Position numbers and translations under genes: made by a program. The notes under the pieces were generated by a model. The model saw nothing but the letters and a program-made list of their open reading frames with translations. It made no database searches and was not told the DNA's origin. From Cypionkella psychrotolerans (GTDB lineage Bacteria > Pseudomonadota > Alphaproteobacteria > Rhodobacterales > Rhodobacteraceae), in contig NZ_LGIC01000086.1 of the NCBI RefSeq assembly GCF_001294535.1, forward strand, positions 62,001 through 126,000: 64,000 nt of DNA, given 5' to 3'. The first letter of the stretch is position 1. The number at the start of each line of letters is the position of its first letter. This document shows, piece after piece, positions 53,490 to 61,006 of this stretch.

Positions 53490-54362
53490 ATGATCACAGG
53501 GTCCATTCCCGCACTGGTTACGCCGTTCAAGAACGGTGAACTCGATCTGGTGACGCTGAAGAAACTGGTCGAGTGGCACATCGCCGAAGGCTCGACGGGT
53601 CTTGTCCCAGTCGGCACCACCGGCGAAAGCCCGACGCTTTCCCACGAGGAACACCAGAAAGTCATCGAAGTGGTGGTGGAAACCGCCGCTGGCCGGGTGC
53701 CGGTGATCGCCGGGGCTGGGTCGAACAACACGTCGGAAGGCATCAGCCTGATCCGCTTTGCCGAGAAGGTCGGCGCCGATGCGGCACTTGTGGTGACGCC
53801 CTATTACAACCGCCCGACCCAAGCCGGGCTAGTGGCGCATTTCACCGCTCTGCATGAGTGCTGCACTCTGCCGATCATTATCTACAACATCCCGGGCCGC
53901 TCGGTGGTGGATATGTCGCCCGACACGATGGGCACCTTGGCGAAACTGCCGCGCATCATCGGGGTGAAAGACGCCACCGGCAAGATTGAGCGCGTCTCGA
54001 TGCAGCGCGCCACCTGCGGCGCGGATTTCATCCAACTGTCCGGCGAAGACGCCACCGCTCTGGGCTTTAACGCCCACGGCGGTGTTGGCTGTATCTCGGT
54101 GACGGCCAACGTAGCGCCGCGCCTGTGTGCCGAGTTCCAAGCCGCCACCCTCGCAGGCGACTACACCAAGGCCCTCGCATACCAAGACAAACTGATGCCG
54201 CTGCACGAAGCGATCTTCCTGGAGCCCGGCCTTGTCGGCGCAAAATACGGCCTGTCGCTGCTCGACCTCTGCGCCGAGGATGTCCGCCTGCCGCTGGTCG
54301 GCCTGACCGATCCCACCAAAGCCCGCATCAAGGCCGCGATGCAGCACGCGGGCCTGATCTAA
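53490..54362 (+). CDS. dapA: 4-hydroxy-tetrahydrodipicolinate synthase
   Basis: DapA condenses aspartate semialdehyde and pyruvate, the first step of the lysine/DAP branch. The 290-residue TIM barrel keeps GTTGES (about 42-47), Tyr132 in IYNIPGR, and the Schiff-base Lys160 in GVKDATG. GAGGAG lies 11 nt before the ATG. A long hairpin made from two inverted repeat copies follows. Confidence 0.97.
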   Translation: MITGSIPALVTPFKNGELDLVTLKKLVEWHIAEGSTGLVPVGTTGESPTLSHEEHQKVIEVVVETAAGRVPVIAGAGSNNTSEGISLIRFAEKVGADAALVVTPYYNRPTQAGLVAHFTALHECCTLPIIIYNIPGRSVVDMSPDTMGTLAKLPRIIGVKDATGKIERVSMQRATCGADFIQLSGEDATALGFNAHGGVGCISVTANVAPRLCAEFQAATLAGDYTKALAYQDKLMPLHEAIFLEPGLVGAKYGLSLLDLCAEDVRLPLVGLTDPTKARIKAAMQHAGLI

Positions 54363-54365
54363 GCT

Positions 54366-54447
54366 TTCATCTTGGCCTAAATATCCCCGCCGGAGGCTCT
54401 TTTTGCCAGCCAACGGAGCCTCCGGCGGGAGTATTTCGAAAAGAGCA
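54366..54447 (+). terminator. Terminator built from two inverted repeat copies
   Basis: CCCGCCGGAGGCTC (54386-54399) pairs perfectly with 54416-54429, and AAATAT/GTATTT extends the stem. The two arms are opposite copies of the dispersed intergenic repeat. It starts 3 bp after dapA and a T5 run sits in its loop. Confidence 0.75.
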
Positions 54448-54465
54448 ATTCGGCAGAAAGTCCCG

Positions 54466-55326
54466 ATGACCCCCAACCTGCGCGGCAGCCTTTACATGAC
54501 CGCCTCAATGGCGGGCTTTGCGGCAGAGGATGCTTTCCTGAAGGCCGCCAGCCAAGCCATCCCGGTCGGCGAGGCGATTTTGATCATGGGGCTGATCGGC
54601 ATCGCGGTGTTCGCAGCCCTTGCGATGCGCGCAGGCGATCCGCCGATTCCGCGCGCGATGTTCACCGGCACCATGGCGCTGCGCTCGGGCTTTGAGATCA
54701 CCGGGCGGCTATTCTACGCCCTCGCCATTGCGCTGACCCCTATTTCCGTCGCCTCGGCCATCCTGCAAGCCACGCCCTTGGTGGTAGTTCTGGGCGCGGC
54801 TGTGATCTTTGGTGAAACCGTCGGGCTGAAACGCTGGCTGCTGATCCTGCTGGGCTTCATCGGCGTGCTGATCATCCTGCGCCCCGGCCTTGACGGCTTC
54901 TCGGCCTTGTCGCTTCTTGCCTTGATCGCCATGCTCGGCTTCGCGGGCCGCGATCTTGCCACCCGCGCCGCGCCCCCGGCGCTGTCAAACGCACAACTCG
55001 GCGTCACAGGCTTCATCATGCTGGCACTGTCTGGCATGATTATCACTGCTGTCACCGGAAAAACCGCCCCGCCCAACCCGCAAACCCTTGGCCTGATCGC
55101 CGGAGCCGCCACCTTCGGCATCGCCGCCTATGCCGCGCTGACCACCGCGATGCGCAGCGGCGAGATCGCCGTGGTCACCCCGTTCCGCTACACCCGCCTG
55201 CTGTTTGCCATGATCCTCGGCGTCACCGTGTTCCACGAACGCCCAGACGCCGCGACCCTGCTGGGCGCTGCGATCATCGTCGCCTGTGGCGTGATCATCC
55301 TCAGCCAAAACCGCCGCCGCCGCTAA
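54466..55326 (+). CDS. EamA (DMT) family transporter
   Basis: 286 residues, ten helices in two EamA repeats (GSLYMTASMAGFAAEDAFLKAA; GVLIILRPGLDGFSALSLLALIAMLGFAGRDLATRA). Fifth member of the family in this window. The start at 54466 is chosen because the longer frame from 54403 runs through the repeat hairpin. The ribosome site is weak. Substrate unknown. Confidence 0.88.
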   Translation: MTPNLRGSLYMTASMAGFAAEDAFLKAASQAIPVGEAILIMGLIGIAVFAALAMRAGDPPIPRAMFTGTMALRSGFEITGRLFYALAIALTPISVASAILQATPLVVVLGAAVIFGETVGLKRWLLILLGFIGVLIILRPGLDGFSALSLLALIAMLGFAGRDLATRAAPPALSNAQLGVTGFIMLALSGMIITAVTGKTAPPNPQTLGLIAGAATFGIAAYAALTTAMRSGEIAVVTPFRYTRLLFAMILGVTVFHERPDAATLLGAAIIVACGVIILSQNRRRR

Positions 55327-55361
55327 ACACCGCCATCGGCCTTCTGCCCCGGCCCTCTGCG

Positions 55362-55808
55362 TCAGCCGCCCCGCTTCAGCCGATGCTCGATTTGACCCAA
55401 CCGCACCTGCCGCAGCCCTTCGATCAACAGCGCCGTCAGCAGACCGAAGTTCAAAAGCCCGTTCGCCGCCTCCATGCCCGCCAGCAAACGCCATTCCGCC
55501 GCTGGCACCAGATCGCCCAGACCCAGTGTGGAATACGCCACCAGGCTGAAATAAACCGCTTCCTCCAAGGTCTTGAACGCCCCCAGCTGTTGATAGGCCA
55601 GCGCCCAGACCCAGACGCCCACAGTGACCACGCCCAACACCCAAAGCGAGACGCCGACGAGCAGCAGCACCAACTTGGGCCGATGCGGCGGGCGCAGCAA
55701 CCAGTGATGCGCCCGCACCAACAATCCTTCCAGCAACATCGCGGCCACCGCCGCCAGCGTGATATTGACCAGCAATAGGCCGGTGCCGATGGCAATCTGA
55801 ACGAACAT
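55362..55808 (-). CDS. Two-pore-helix ion channel family protein
   Basis: 148 residues: a first membrane segment (about 3-25), a second ([27 protein letters not shown]), then a pore-helix and filter region [19 protein letters not shown] and a last helix. The filter TLGLGD replaces the canonical TVGYGD of potassium channels, so ion choice is uncertain. There is no RCK domain. The start at 55808 is 52 bp from, and divergent to, smpB. Confidence 0.85.
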   Translation of the reverse strand: MFVQIAIGTGLLLVNITLAAVAAMLLEGLLVRAHHWLLRPPHRPKLVLLLVGVSLWVLGVVTVGVWVWALAYQQLGAFKTLEEAVYFSLVAYSTLGLGDLVPAAEWRLLAGMEAANGLLNFGLLTALLIEGLRQVRLGQIEHRLKRGG

Positions 55809-55860
55809 CTCAGCCCCGCTTCTGGACTCTGCCGCGCGCAACGCCTATCTCGGGCGCATC

Positions 55861-56346
55861 ATGGCAGAGAAATCCGACCCCAATTCCAAACTGATCGCCG
55901 AAAACCGGCGCGCCCGTTTCGATTACCATATAGAATGGGATCTGGAAGCAGGCATCATGCTGCATGGCTCGGAAGTGAAATCCTTGCGCAAGGGCGGCTC
56001 GAACATTGCCGAAAGCTATGCGAATGTTGAGGGTGGCGAGCTGTGGTTGATCAACGGCTATATTGCGCCCTATCTGCAAGCCGTGATGTTCCCGCACGAT
56101 GAGCGCCGCCGCCGTAAGCTACTGGTAAACAAGAAGGAACTGTCTCGCCTGTGGAACGCGGTGGGGCGTGAAGGCATGACCATCGTTCCGTTGAAAATGT
56201 ATTTCAACGAGCGCGGCATGGTGAAACTGAAGCTCGGCGTCGCCAAAGGTAAAAAACTGGCCGACAAGCGCGCGACCTCGGCCAAGCGCGATTGGGATCG
56301 GCAAAAATCACGCATTATGAAAGAAGGCATGAAGGCTAAGCTTTAG
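55861..56346 (+). CDS. smpB: SsrA-binding protein SmpB
   Basis: SmpB binds tmRNA and frees stalled ribosomes. The 161-residue protein has [31 protein letters not shown] and [26 protein letters not shown], and a basic C-terminal tail with [19 protein letters not shown]. No tmRNA gene lies in the window. Confidence 0.97.
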   Translation: MAEKSDPNSKLIAENRRARFDYHIEWDLEAGIMLHGSEVKSLRKGGSNIAESYANVEGGELWLINGYIAPYLQAVMFPHDERRRRKLLVNKKELSRLWNAVGREGMTIVPLKMYFNERGMVKLKLGVAKGKKLADKRATSAKRDWDRQKSRIMKEGMKAKL

Positions 56347-56484
56347 CACTCTGCTGAAAACATTGCCTAAATGCCTAGATTCTGGCATAATTCCCCCTAT
56401 CCGGTCCTAGACCTCCGGGTCCAGAAATGGCCGGGAAATGTCACGCCACAACGGCGGGCATCATGTAGGGAAGGAATGAGTATC

Positions 56485-56778
56485 ATGGATATGAACTTTA
56501 TCATCCAGCTGATCGCAGGCGCTCTGGGTGGCAACGCGGCAGGTGCGGTGCTGAAAAACCTAAACCTCGGCACTTTGGGCAACTCGATCGTCGGGATTCT
56601 CGGCGGCGGTCTGGGCGGCCAGATCCTTGCCATGGTGGGCGGCGCAGGGGCAACTGCGGCGGCCACCGGCGGCACCGATATGACATCGATCATCACCTCG
56701 GTGCTTTCGGGCGGCGTGGGTGGCGGTGTGCTGATGGCACTTGTCGGCGCGATCAAAAACGCCATGGCGAAAAGCTAA
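56485..56778 (+). CDS. Small glycine-rich hydrophobic protein
   Basis: 97 residues made of alternating hydrophobic and Gly-rich stretches (FIIQLIAGALGGNAAGAVLK; GILGGGLGGQILAMVGGAGA; SVLSGGVGGGVLMALVGAIK). The repeated small-residue spacing looks like glycine-zipper helices that pack in a membrane or form oligomers. GGGAAGGA lies 9 nt before the ATG at 56485; ATG 56476 is too close to it. The function is unknown. A strong hairpin follows. Confidence 0.7.
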   Translation: MDMNFIIQLIAGALGGNAAGAVLKNLNLGTLGNSIVGILGGGLGGQILAMVGGAGATAAATGGTDMTSIITSVLSGGVGGGVLMALVGAIKNAMAKS

Positions 56779-56785
56779 TTTTATT

Positions 56786-56813
56786 GCGCGGGCGTGCCAT
56801 TGCGCGCCCGCGC
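56786..56813 (+). terminator. GC hairpin after the glycine-rich gene
   Basis: GCGCGGGCG (56786-56794) pairs with CGCCCGCGC (56805-56813), 9 bp with a 10-nt loop, then TCTCTT. Likely terminator 8 bp after the stop. Confidence 0.7.
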
Positions 56814-56880
56814 TCTCTTGTCTGACAGCGCCCTTGGGTTTAACTGCATCGGTATCCCCGCCGAAATCCCGAGGCCCCAG

Positions 56881-57741
56881 ATGACCCCCTCTCCCGCCGA
56901 TGATCCAAAAACCTTGGTCAGCACCACTTGGCTGGCCGCGCACCGCGCCGACCCTGATCTGCGGCTGATTGATGCCAGCTGGTATCTGCCCGACGCAGGC
57001 CGCAACGCGAAAGCGGAATATCTTGCCGCCCATATCCCCGGCGCGCGGTTCTTCGACATTGACGAGATCACCGACCAACGCTCTGCCCTGCCGCATATGG
57101 CACCGCCGCCGGAGAAATTCATCTCGCGGCTGCGCGCCATGGGCATCGGCGACGGCCATCAGGTGGTGATTTATGACGGGTCCGGCTTGTTTTCCGCCGC
57201 CCGGGTGTGGTGGACCTTCCGGCTGATGGGCAAGACCGATGTCGCCGTGCTGGACGGTGGCCTGCCGAAATGGCGTGCCGAGGGGCGTGAGATTGAGGAC
57301 ATGCCGCCGATCGTGCGCGACCGCCACATGACCGTCAGCCGCCAGAACCATCTGGTGAAAGACGTGACGCAAGTCGCCCATGCCGCGAAACTGGGTGAGG
57401 CCGAGATTATCGACGCCCGTGGCGCACCGCGTTTCAAAGGCGAAGTGCCCGAACCCCGTCCCGGTCTGCGCTCTGGTCATATTCCGGGGGCAAAGAACGT
57501 GCCCTACAGCACACTTCTGAACCCCGATGGCACGATGAAATCCCCCGATGCCCTGCGCAGCCTGTTCGAGGCCGCAGGCGTGAACCTCGCCAAACCCGCG
57601 ATCACCTCTTGCGGCTCAGGCGTCACGGCAGCGATCCTCAGCCTCGCGCTGGAACGCATCGGCCACCGCAACCATGCGCTCTACGATGGCTCCTGGGCCG
57701 AATGGGGCATGTATGACGACCTCGCGGTCGAAAAGGGATAA
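56881..57741 (+). CDS. sseA: 3-mercaptopyruvate sulfurtransferase
   Basis: 286 residues, two rhodanese domains. The C-terminal one has the active cysteine in the loop CGSGVTA (Cys244), the form typical of mercaptopyruvate sulfurtransferases rather than thiosulfate:cyanide enzymes. The N-terminal domain is inactive (DGSGLFSAARVWW). The ATG at 56881 follows GAGG; the longer frame is rejected. tyrB begins 4 bp later, so sulfur transfer from a keto acid and transamination are linked: the aminotransferase could make 3-mercaptopyruvate from cysteine (inference). Confidence 0.93.
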   Translation: MTPSPADDPKTLVSTTWLAAHRADPDLRLIDASWYLPDAGRNAKAEYLAAHIPGARFFDIDEITDQRSALPHMAPPPEKFISRLRAMGIGDGHQVVIYDGSGLFSAARVWWTFRLMGKTDVAVLDGGLPKWRAEGREIEDMPPIVRDRHMTVSRQNHLVKDVTQVAHAAKLGEAEIIDARGAPRFKGEVPEPRPGLRSGHIPGAKNVPYSTLLNPDGTMKSPDALRSLFEAAGVNLAKPAITSCGSGVTAAILSLALERIGHRNHALYDGSWAEWGMYDDLAVEKG

Positions 57742-57745
57742 GGTA

Positions 57746-58924
57746 ATGCTTGAGACACTGAACCCGCAGCCGCAGGACAAAATCCTGCAACTGATCCAAC
57801 TTTATAAAGACGACCCCCGGAGCGATAAAATCGACCTCGGCGTCGGCGTCTACAAGGATGCCACTGGCCTGACCCCAGTGATGCGCGCGGTGAAAGCTGC
57901 CGAGAAAAAACTGTGGGAGGTGGAAACCACCAAGACCTACACCGGCCTTGCGGGTGAGCCCGCCTATAACGCCGCGATGGTCAAGATGATCCTCGGCGAG
58001 GGCTACACCGACCGCGCCGCTTCCGTCGCCACCCCCGGCGGCACGGGCGCGATCCGGCAGGCGCTGGAACTGATCAAACTGGCCGCACCCAACGCGACCG
58101 TCTGGCTCTCCAATCCCACTTGGCCGAACCACCCCTCGATCATCAAATACCTCGGCATGAACATGGCCGACTATCGCTATTTCGACGCTGAAACCCGTGG
58201 CATCGACTTTGCCGGGCTGATGGAAGACCTCGCCGGGGTCAAAGCAGGCGATGCCGTTCTGCTGCACGGCTGCTGCCACAACCCAACGGGCGCAAACCTG
58301 AACGCCGATCAATGGGCCGAGGTTGCCAAACTGCTGCTGGCCAAGGGTGCGACCCCCTTCGTTGACCTGGCCTATCAAGGCTTCGGCGACGGGCTGGAAC
58401 AAGACGCCGCCGCCACAAGGATGATCGCCCAAACCTTCCCCGAAGTCCTCATCGCCGCCTCTTGCAGCAAAAACTTCGGCATCTACCGCGAGCGTACCGG
58501 AATCCTGATCGCCCTCGGCGACCCAGCCCGCCGCGCCGTCACCCAAGGCAACCTCGCCTTCCTGAACCGTCAAAACTACAGCTTCCCACCCGATCACGGC
58601 GCACGTCTTGTGACGATGATCCTCGAAGATGACGCCCTGCGCGCCGACTGGAAGGCAGAGCTTGAAGAAGTCCGCCTCAACATGCTGACCCTGCGCCAAA
58701 ACCTCGCAGATGAATTGCGCCGCGCCACCAACTCGGATCGGTTTGATTTCGTCGCCTCCCATCGCGGCATGTTCAGCCGCCTCGGGCTGACCGAAACACA
58801 GGTCAACATCCTGCGCGACCAGCACGGCATCTACATGGTCGGCGACAGTCGCATCAACATCGCAGGCCTGAACGCCAAAACCGTGCCGATCCTTGCAAAG
58901 GCCATCGCTGGCCTCGCCGCGTAA
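57746..58924 (+). CDS. tyrB: Aromatic/aspartate aminotransferase (class I-alpha)
   Basis: 392 residues. DLGVGVYKDATGLTPVMRAVKAAE at the N terminus, HGCCHNPTGANL, DLAYQGFG and the PLP lysine Lys242 in SCSKNFGIYRERTG identify the AspC/TyrB group. It interconverts aromatic amino acids, aspartate and perhaps cysteine with their keto acids. Cotranscribed with sseA (4-bp gap). A row of hairpins follows. Confidence 0.93.
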   Translation: MLETLNPQPQDKILQLIQLYKDDPRSDKIDLGVGVYKDATGLTPVMRAVKAAEKKLWEVETTKTYTGLAGEPAYNAAMVKMILGEGYTDRAASVATPGGTGAIRQALELIKLAAPNATVWLSNPTWPNHPSIIKYLGMNMADYRYFDAETRGIDFAGLMEDLAGVKAGDAVLLHGCCHNPTGANLNADQWAEVAKLLLAKGATPFVDLAYQGFGDGLEQDAAATRMIAQTFPEVLIAASCSKNFGIYRERTGILIALGDPARRAVTQGNLAFLNRQNYSFPPDHGARLVTMILEDDALRADWKAELEEVRLNMLTLRQNLADELRRATNSDRFDFVASHRGMFSRLGLTETQVNILRDQHGIYMVGDSRINIAGLNAKTVPILAKAIAGLAA

Positions 58925-58925
58925 C

Positions 58926-59016
58926 CGGAAAATCCCATTTTCCGACACGATTTTCTACTCAGAAAATCGGCTCCAAAATAGAAACGGCCCGCAGGGGGAG
59001 GATCCTGCGGGCCGTT
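58926..59016 (+). terminator. Three successive hairpins after tyrB
   Basis: CGGAAAAT/ATTTTCCG (58926-58944), CGATTTTCT/AGAAAATCG (58948-58969) and a perfect 13-bp stem AACGGCCCGCAGG/CCTGCGGGCCGTT (58983-59016). The last is the probable terminator. Confidence 0.75.
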
Positions 59017-59024
59017 CGCTTGTC

Positions 59025-59054
59025 AACACCCGACGGGGAGGACCGCCGGGTGTT
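59025..59054 (-). terminator. Hairpin after amtB
   Basis: AACACCCG (59025-59032) and CGGGTGTT (59047-59054) form an 8-bp stem, 7 bp beyond the amtB stop on the minus strand. Confidence 0.65.
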
Positions 59055-59061
59055 GTCGTTA

Positions 59062-60402
59062 TCAGCCGTGATACGCCGCTTCACCATGCGAAGCCAGATC
59101 AAGGCCCTGACGCTCGGTATCCGCGTCAACCCGCAGCCCGATGGTCATGTCGATCAGCTTGTAGATGATGAACGAGATCACGCCCGACCACACCAAGGTG
59201 ATCGCAACCGCTTCGATCTGGATCCAGACCTGTGCGCCGATGGAGTAATCATCGCCTTTGACGCCACCCAGCGAACCCGCCGAGAACACCCCGGTCAGCA
59301 CTGCACCGATGATCCCGCCGACGCCGTGGATGCCGAACACATCAAGGCTGTCGTCATACTGGAACTTGTTCTTCACCACGGTGACAAAGAAGTAGCAGCC
59401 CAGCACCGCAATCACGCCCAGTGCAATCGCACCCATCGGGCCCACCGTGCCACAAGCCGGGGTGATTGCGACCAGACCGGCCACCATACCCGAAGCCGCA
59501 CCCAGCATCGACGCTTTGCCGCGCTGGATGCCTTCCAACAGCGACCAAGCCAAAGTTGCCGCAGCGGTGGCGACGAAGGTGTTGATCATCGCCAGCGTCG
59601 CGCCGCCATTGGCTTCCAGATTGGAGCCCACGTTGAAGCCAAACCAGCCGAACCACAGCATCGACGCGCCGATCATCGTCATCACCATCGAATGCGGCGC
59701 CATGTTTTCTTTGCCATAGCCAACCCGCTTGCCGATCACGAGGCAACCAACCAAAGCCGCAATGCCTGCGTTGATATGCACAACCGTGCCGCCTGCAAAG
59801 TCAATCGCACCCATCACGAACAACAGGCCCGATGCATCCCAAACCATATGCGCGATCGGGAAGTAGACAAACGTCACCCACAAAGCGCAGAACGCCAGAA
59901 CGGCGGTGAATTTCACCCGCTCGGCAAAGGCACCGATGATCAGGCCGGGGGTGATCGCGGCAAAGGTCATCTGGAAGGCGATGAACACGTATTCCGGGAT
60001 CACATACCCCGCCGAGAACGTCGCCGACATGCTATCCGCCGTCACACCCGACAAGAACAGCTTGCCGAAGCCGCCCCAATAGGGCGAAGTGCCGCCGCCG
60101 AAGGTCACCGAATAGCCGTACAGCACCCAGATCACCATCACCATGCAGGCGATCAAAGTGGTCTGCATCAGGATCGACAGCATGTTCTTGCTGCGCACCA
60201 AGCCGCCGTAAAACAGCGCAAGGCCGGGGATCGTCATGAACAGCACCAGCGCGGTCGAGGTCATCATCCACGCCACATCGCCCTTGTCCATCACCGGAGC
60301 CGCAGCCTCAACCACCGGAGCGGTGGCATCCGTCGCGGTCTGCGCCAAAGCGGGCAAGGCCGCCATGATCGCCGCTGCGCTCAGTCCTAATTTCTTCAGC
60401 AT
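59062..60402 (-). CDS. amtB: Ammonium transporter AmtB
   Basis: 446 residues. A signal peptide (about 1-19, ending ALAQ) precedes eleven membrane helices of the Amt/Rh fold. Family signatures DFAGGTVVHINAGIAALVG and the twin-histidine pore region (with FGIHGVGGIIGAVLTGVF) are intact. It brings in ammonium under nitrogen limitation and is blocked by unmodified GlnK. AGGGG lies 7 nt before the ATG at 60402. glnK is 13 bp upstream. Confidence 0.96.
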   Translation of the reverse strand: MLKKLGLSAAAIMAALPALAQTATDATAPVVEAAAPVMDKGDVAWMMTSTALVLFMTIPGLALFYGGLVRSKNMLSILMQTTLIACMVMVIWVLYGYSVTFGGGTSPYWGGFGKLFLSGVTADSMSATFSAGYVIPEYVFIAFQMTFAAITPGLIIGAFAERVKFTAVLAFCALWVTFVYFPIAHMVWDASGLLFVMGAIDFAGGTVVHINAGIAALVGCLVIGKRVGYGKENMAPHSMVMTMIGASMLWFGWFGFNVGSNLEANGGATLAMINTFVATAAATLAWSLLEGIQRGKASMLGAASGMVAGLVAITPACGTVGPMGAIALGVIAVLGCYFFVTVVKNKFQYDDSLDVFGIHGVGGIIGAVLTGVFSAGSLGGVKGDDYSIGAQVWIQIEAVAITLVWSGVISFIIYKLIDMTIGLRVDADTERQGLDLASHGEAAYHG

Positions 60403-60415
60403 GTTCTGTCCCCTC

Positions 60416-60754
60416 TCACAGCGCATCGTCATCGACATCGCCGGTGCGCACCCGCAGGGCGCTTTCCACATTCAATACGAAAATCTTGCCGTCGCCGATC
60501 TTGCCGGTGCGGGCAGTCTTGGTGATCGCCTCCACCACCGCGTCGGCCAGCGCATCGGTGACGACGATCTCCAGCCGCATTTTTGGCACGAAATTCACCG
60601 CATATTCTGCACCGCGGTAGATTTCAGTATGGCCCGACTGCATGCCGAAACCCTTGATTTCTGTCACCATCATCCCCTGCACGCCGATCGCGGTCAGCGC
60701 TTCGCGGACCTCGTCCAGCTTGTAGGGCTTGATGGCAGCTATGATCATTTTCAC
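60416..60754 (-). CDS. glnK: PII nitrogen regulatory protein GlnK
   Basis: 112 residues, standard PII length. Tyr51, the uridylylation site, is in the T-loop RGAEYAVNFVPK; TGKIGDGKIFVLNVE is the B-loop/C-loop region. The start is the GTG at 60754 (AAAGGGG 6 nt upstream), giving KMIIAAIKPYKLDEV. It senses ATP/ADP and 2-oxoglutarate and gates AmtB. NtrC control is expected for the pair but no clear site was found. Confidence 0.96.
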   Translation of the reverse strand: MKMIIAAIKPYKLDEVREALTAIGVQGMMVTEIKGFGMQSGHTEIYRGAEYAVNFVPKMRLEIVVTDALADAVVEAITKTARTGKIGDGKIFVLNVESALRVRTGDVDDDAL

Positions 60755-60847
60755 GATGCACCCCTTTGTTTCCCAAGGCCCTTGACGACCCTCACTCGTG
60801 ATCAGGCGGCCTTCGCACCTGCAGCACAAGTTTCAGATGGCGTAAAA

Positions 60848-60874
60848 ATTGGGCGCAGGGGGTCATTGCCCAAT
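60848..60874. promoter_or_regulatory. Dyad in the glnK upstream region
   Basis: ATTGGGC (60848-60854) and GCCCAAT (60868-60874), 7 bp with a 13-bp spacer, about 95 bp before glnK. It does not match the NtrC consensus; role unknown. Confidence 0.35.
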
Positions 60875-61006
60875 ATTTAATCACTGCTTCACGCCTGCGA
60901 TGCAAATTTAAGCGGCAAGGAACCGCGAATCGCCCGTACCGCCGCTTCGCATTTCCCGGTGAACCGAGTAGAGTGGTAAAAACCGCTTAAAAGGGCAAAA
61001 ACAGGC

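Noticed and set aside
53334-53822. N-terminal extension of the lytic transglycosylase across dapA
   Set aside because: It would remove the signal peptide from the N terminus and lies opposite the dapA coding region.
60755-61006. NtrC sites before glnK
   Set aside because: TTGTGCTGCAGGTGCGA is suggestive but not a symmetric match, so it was not called.
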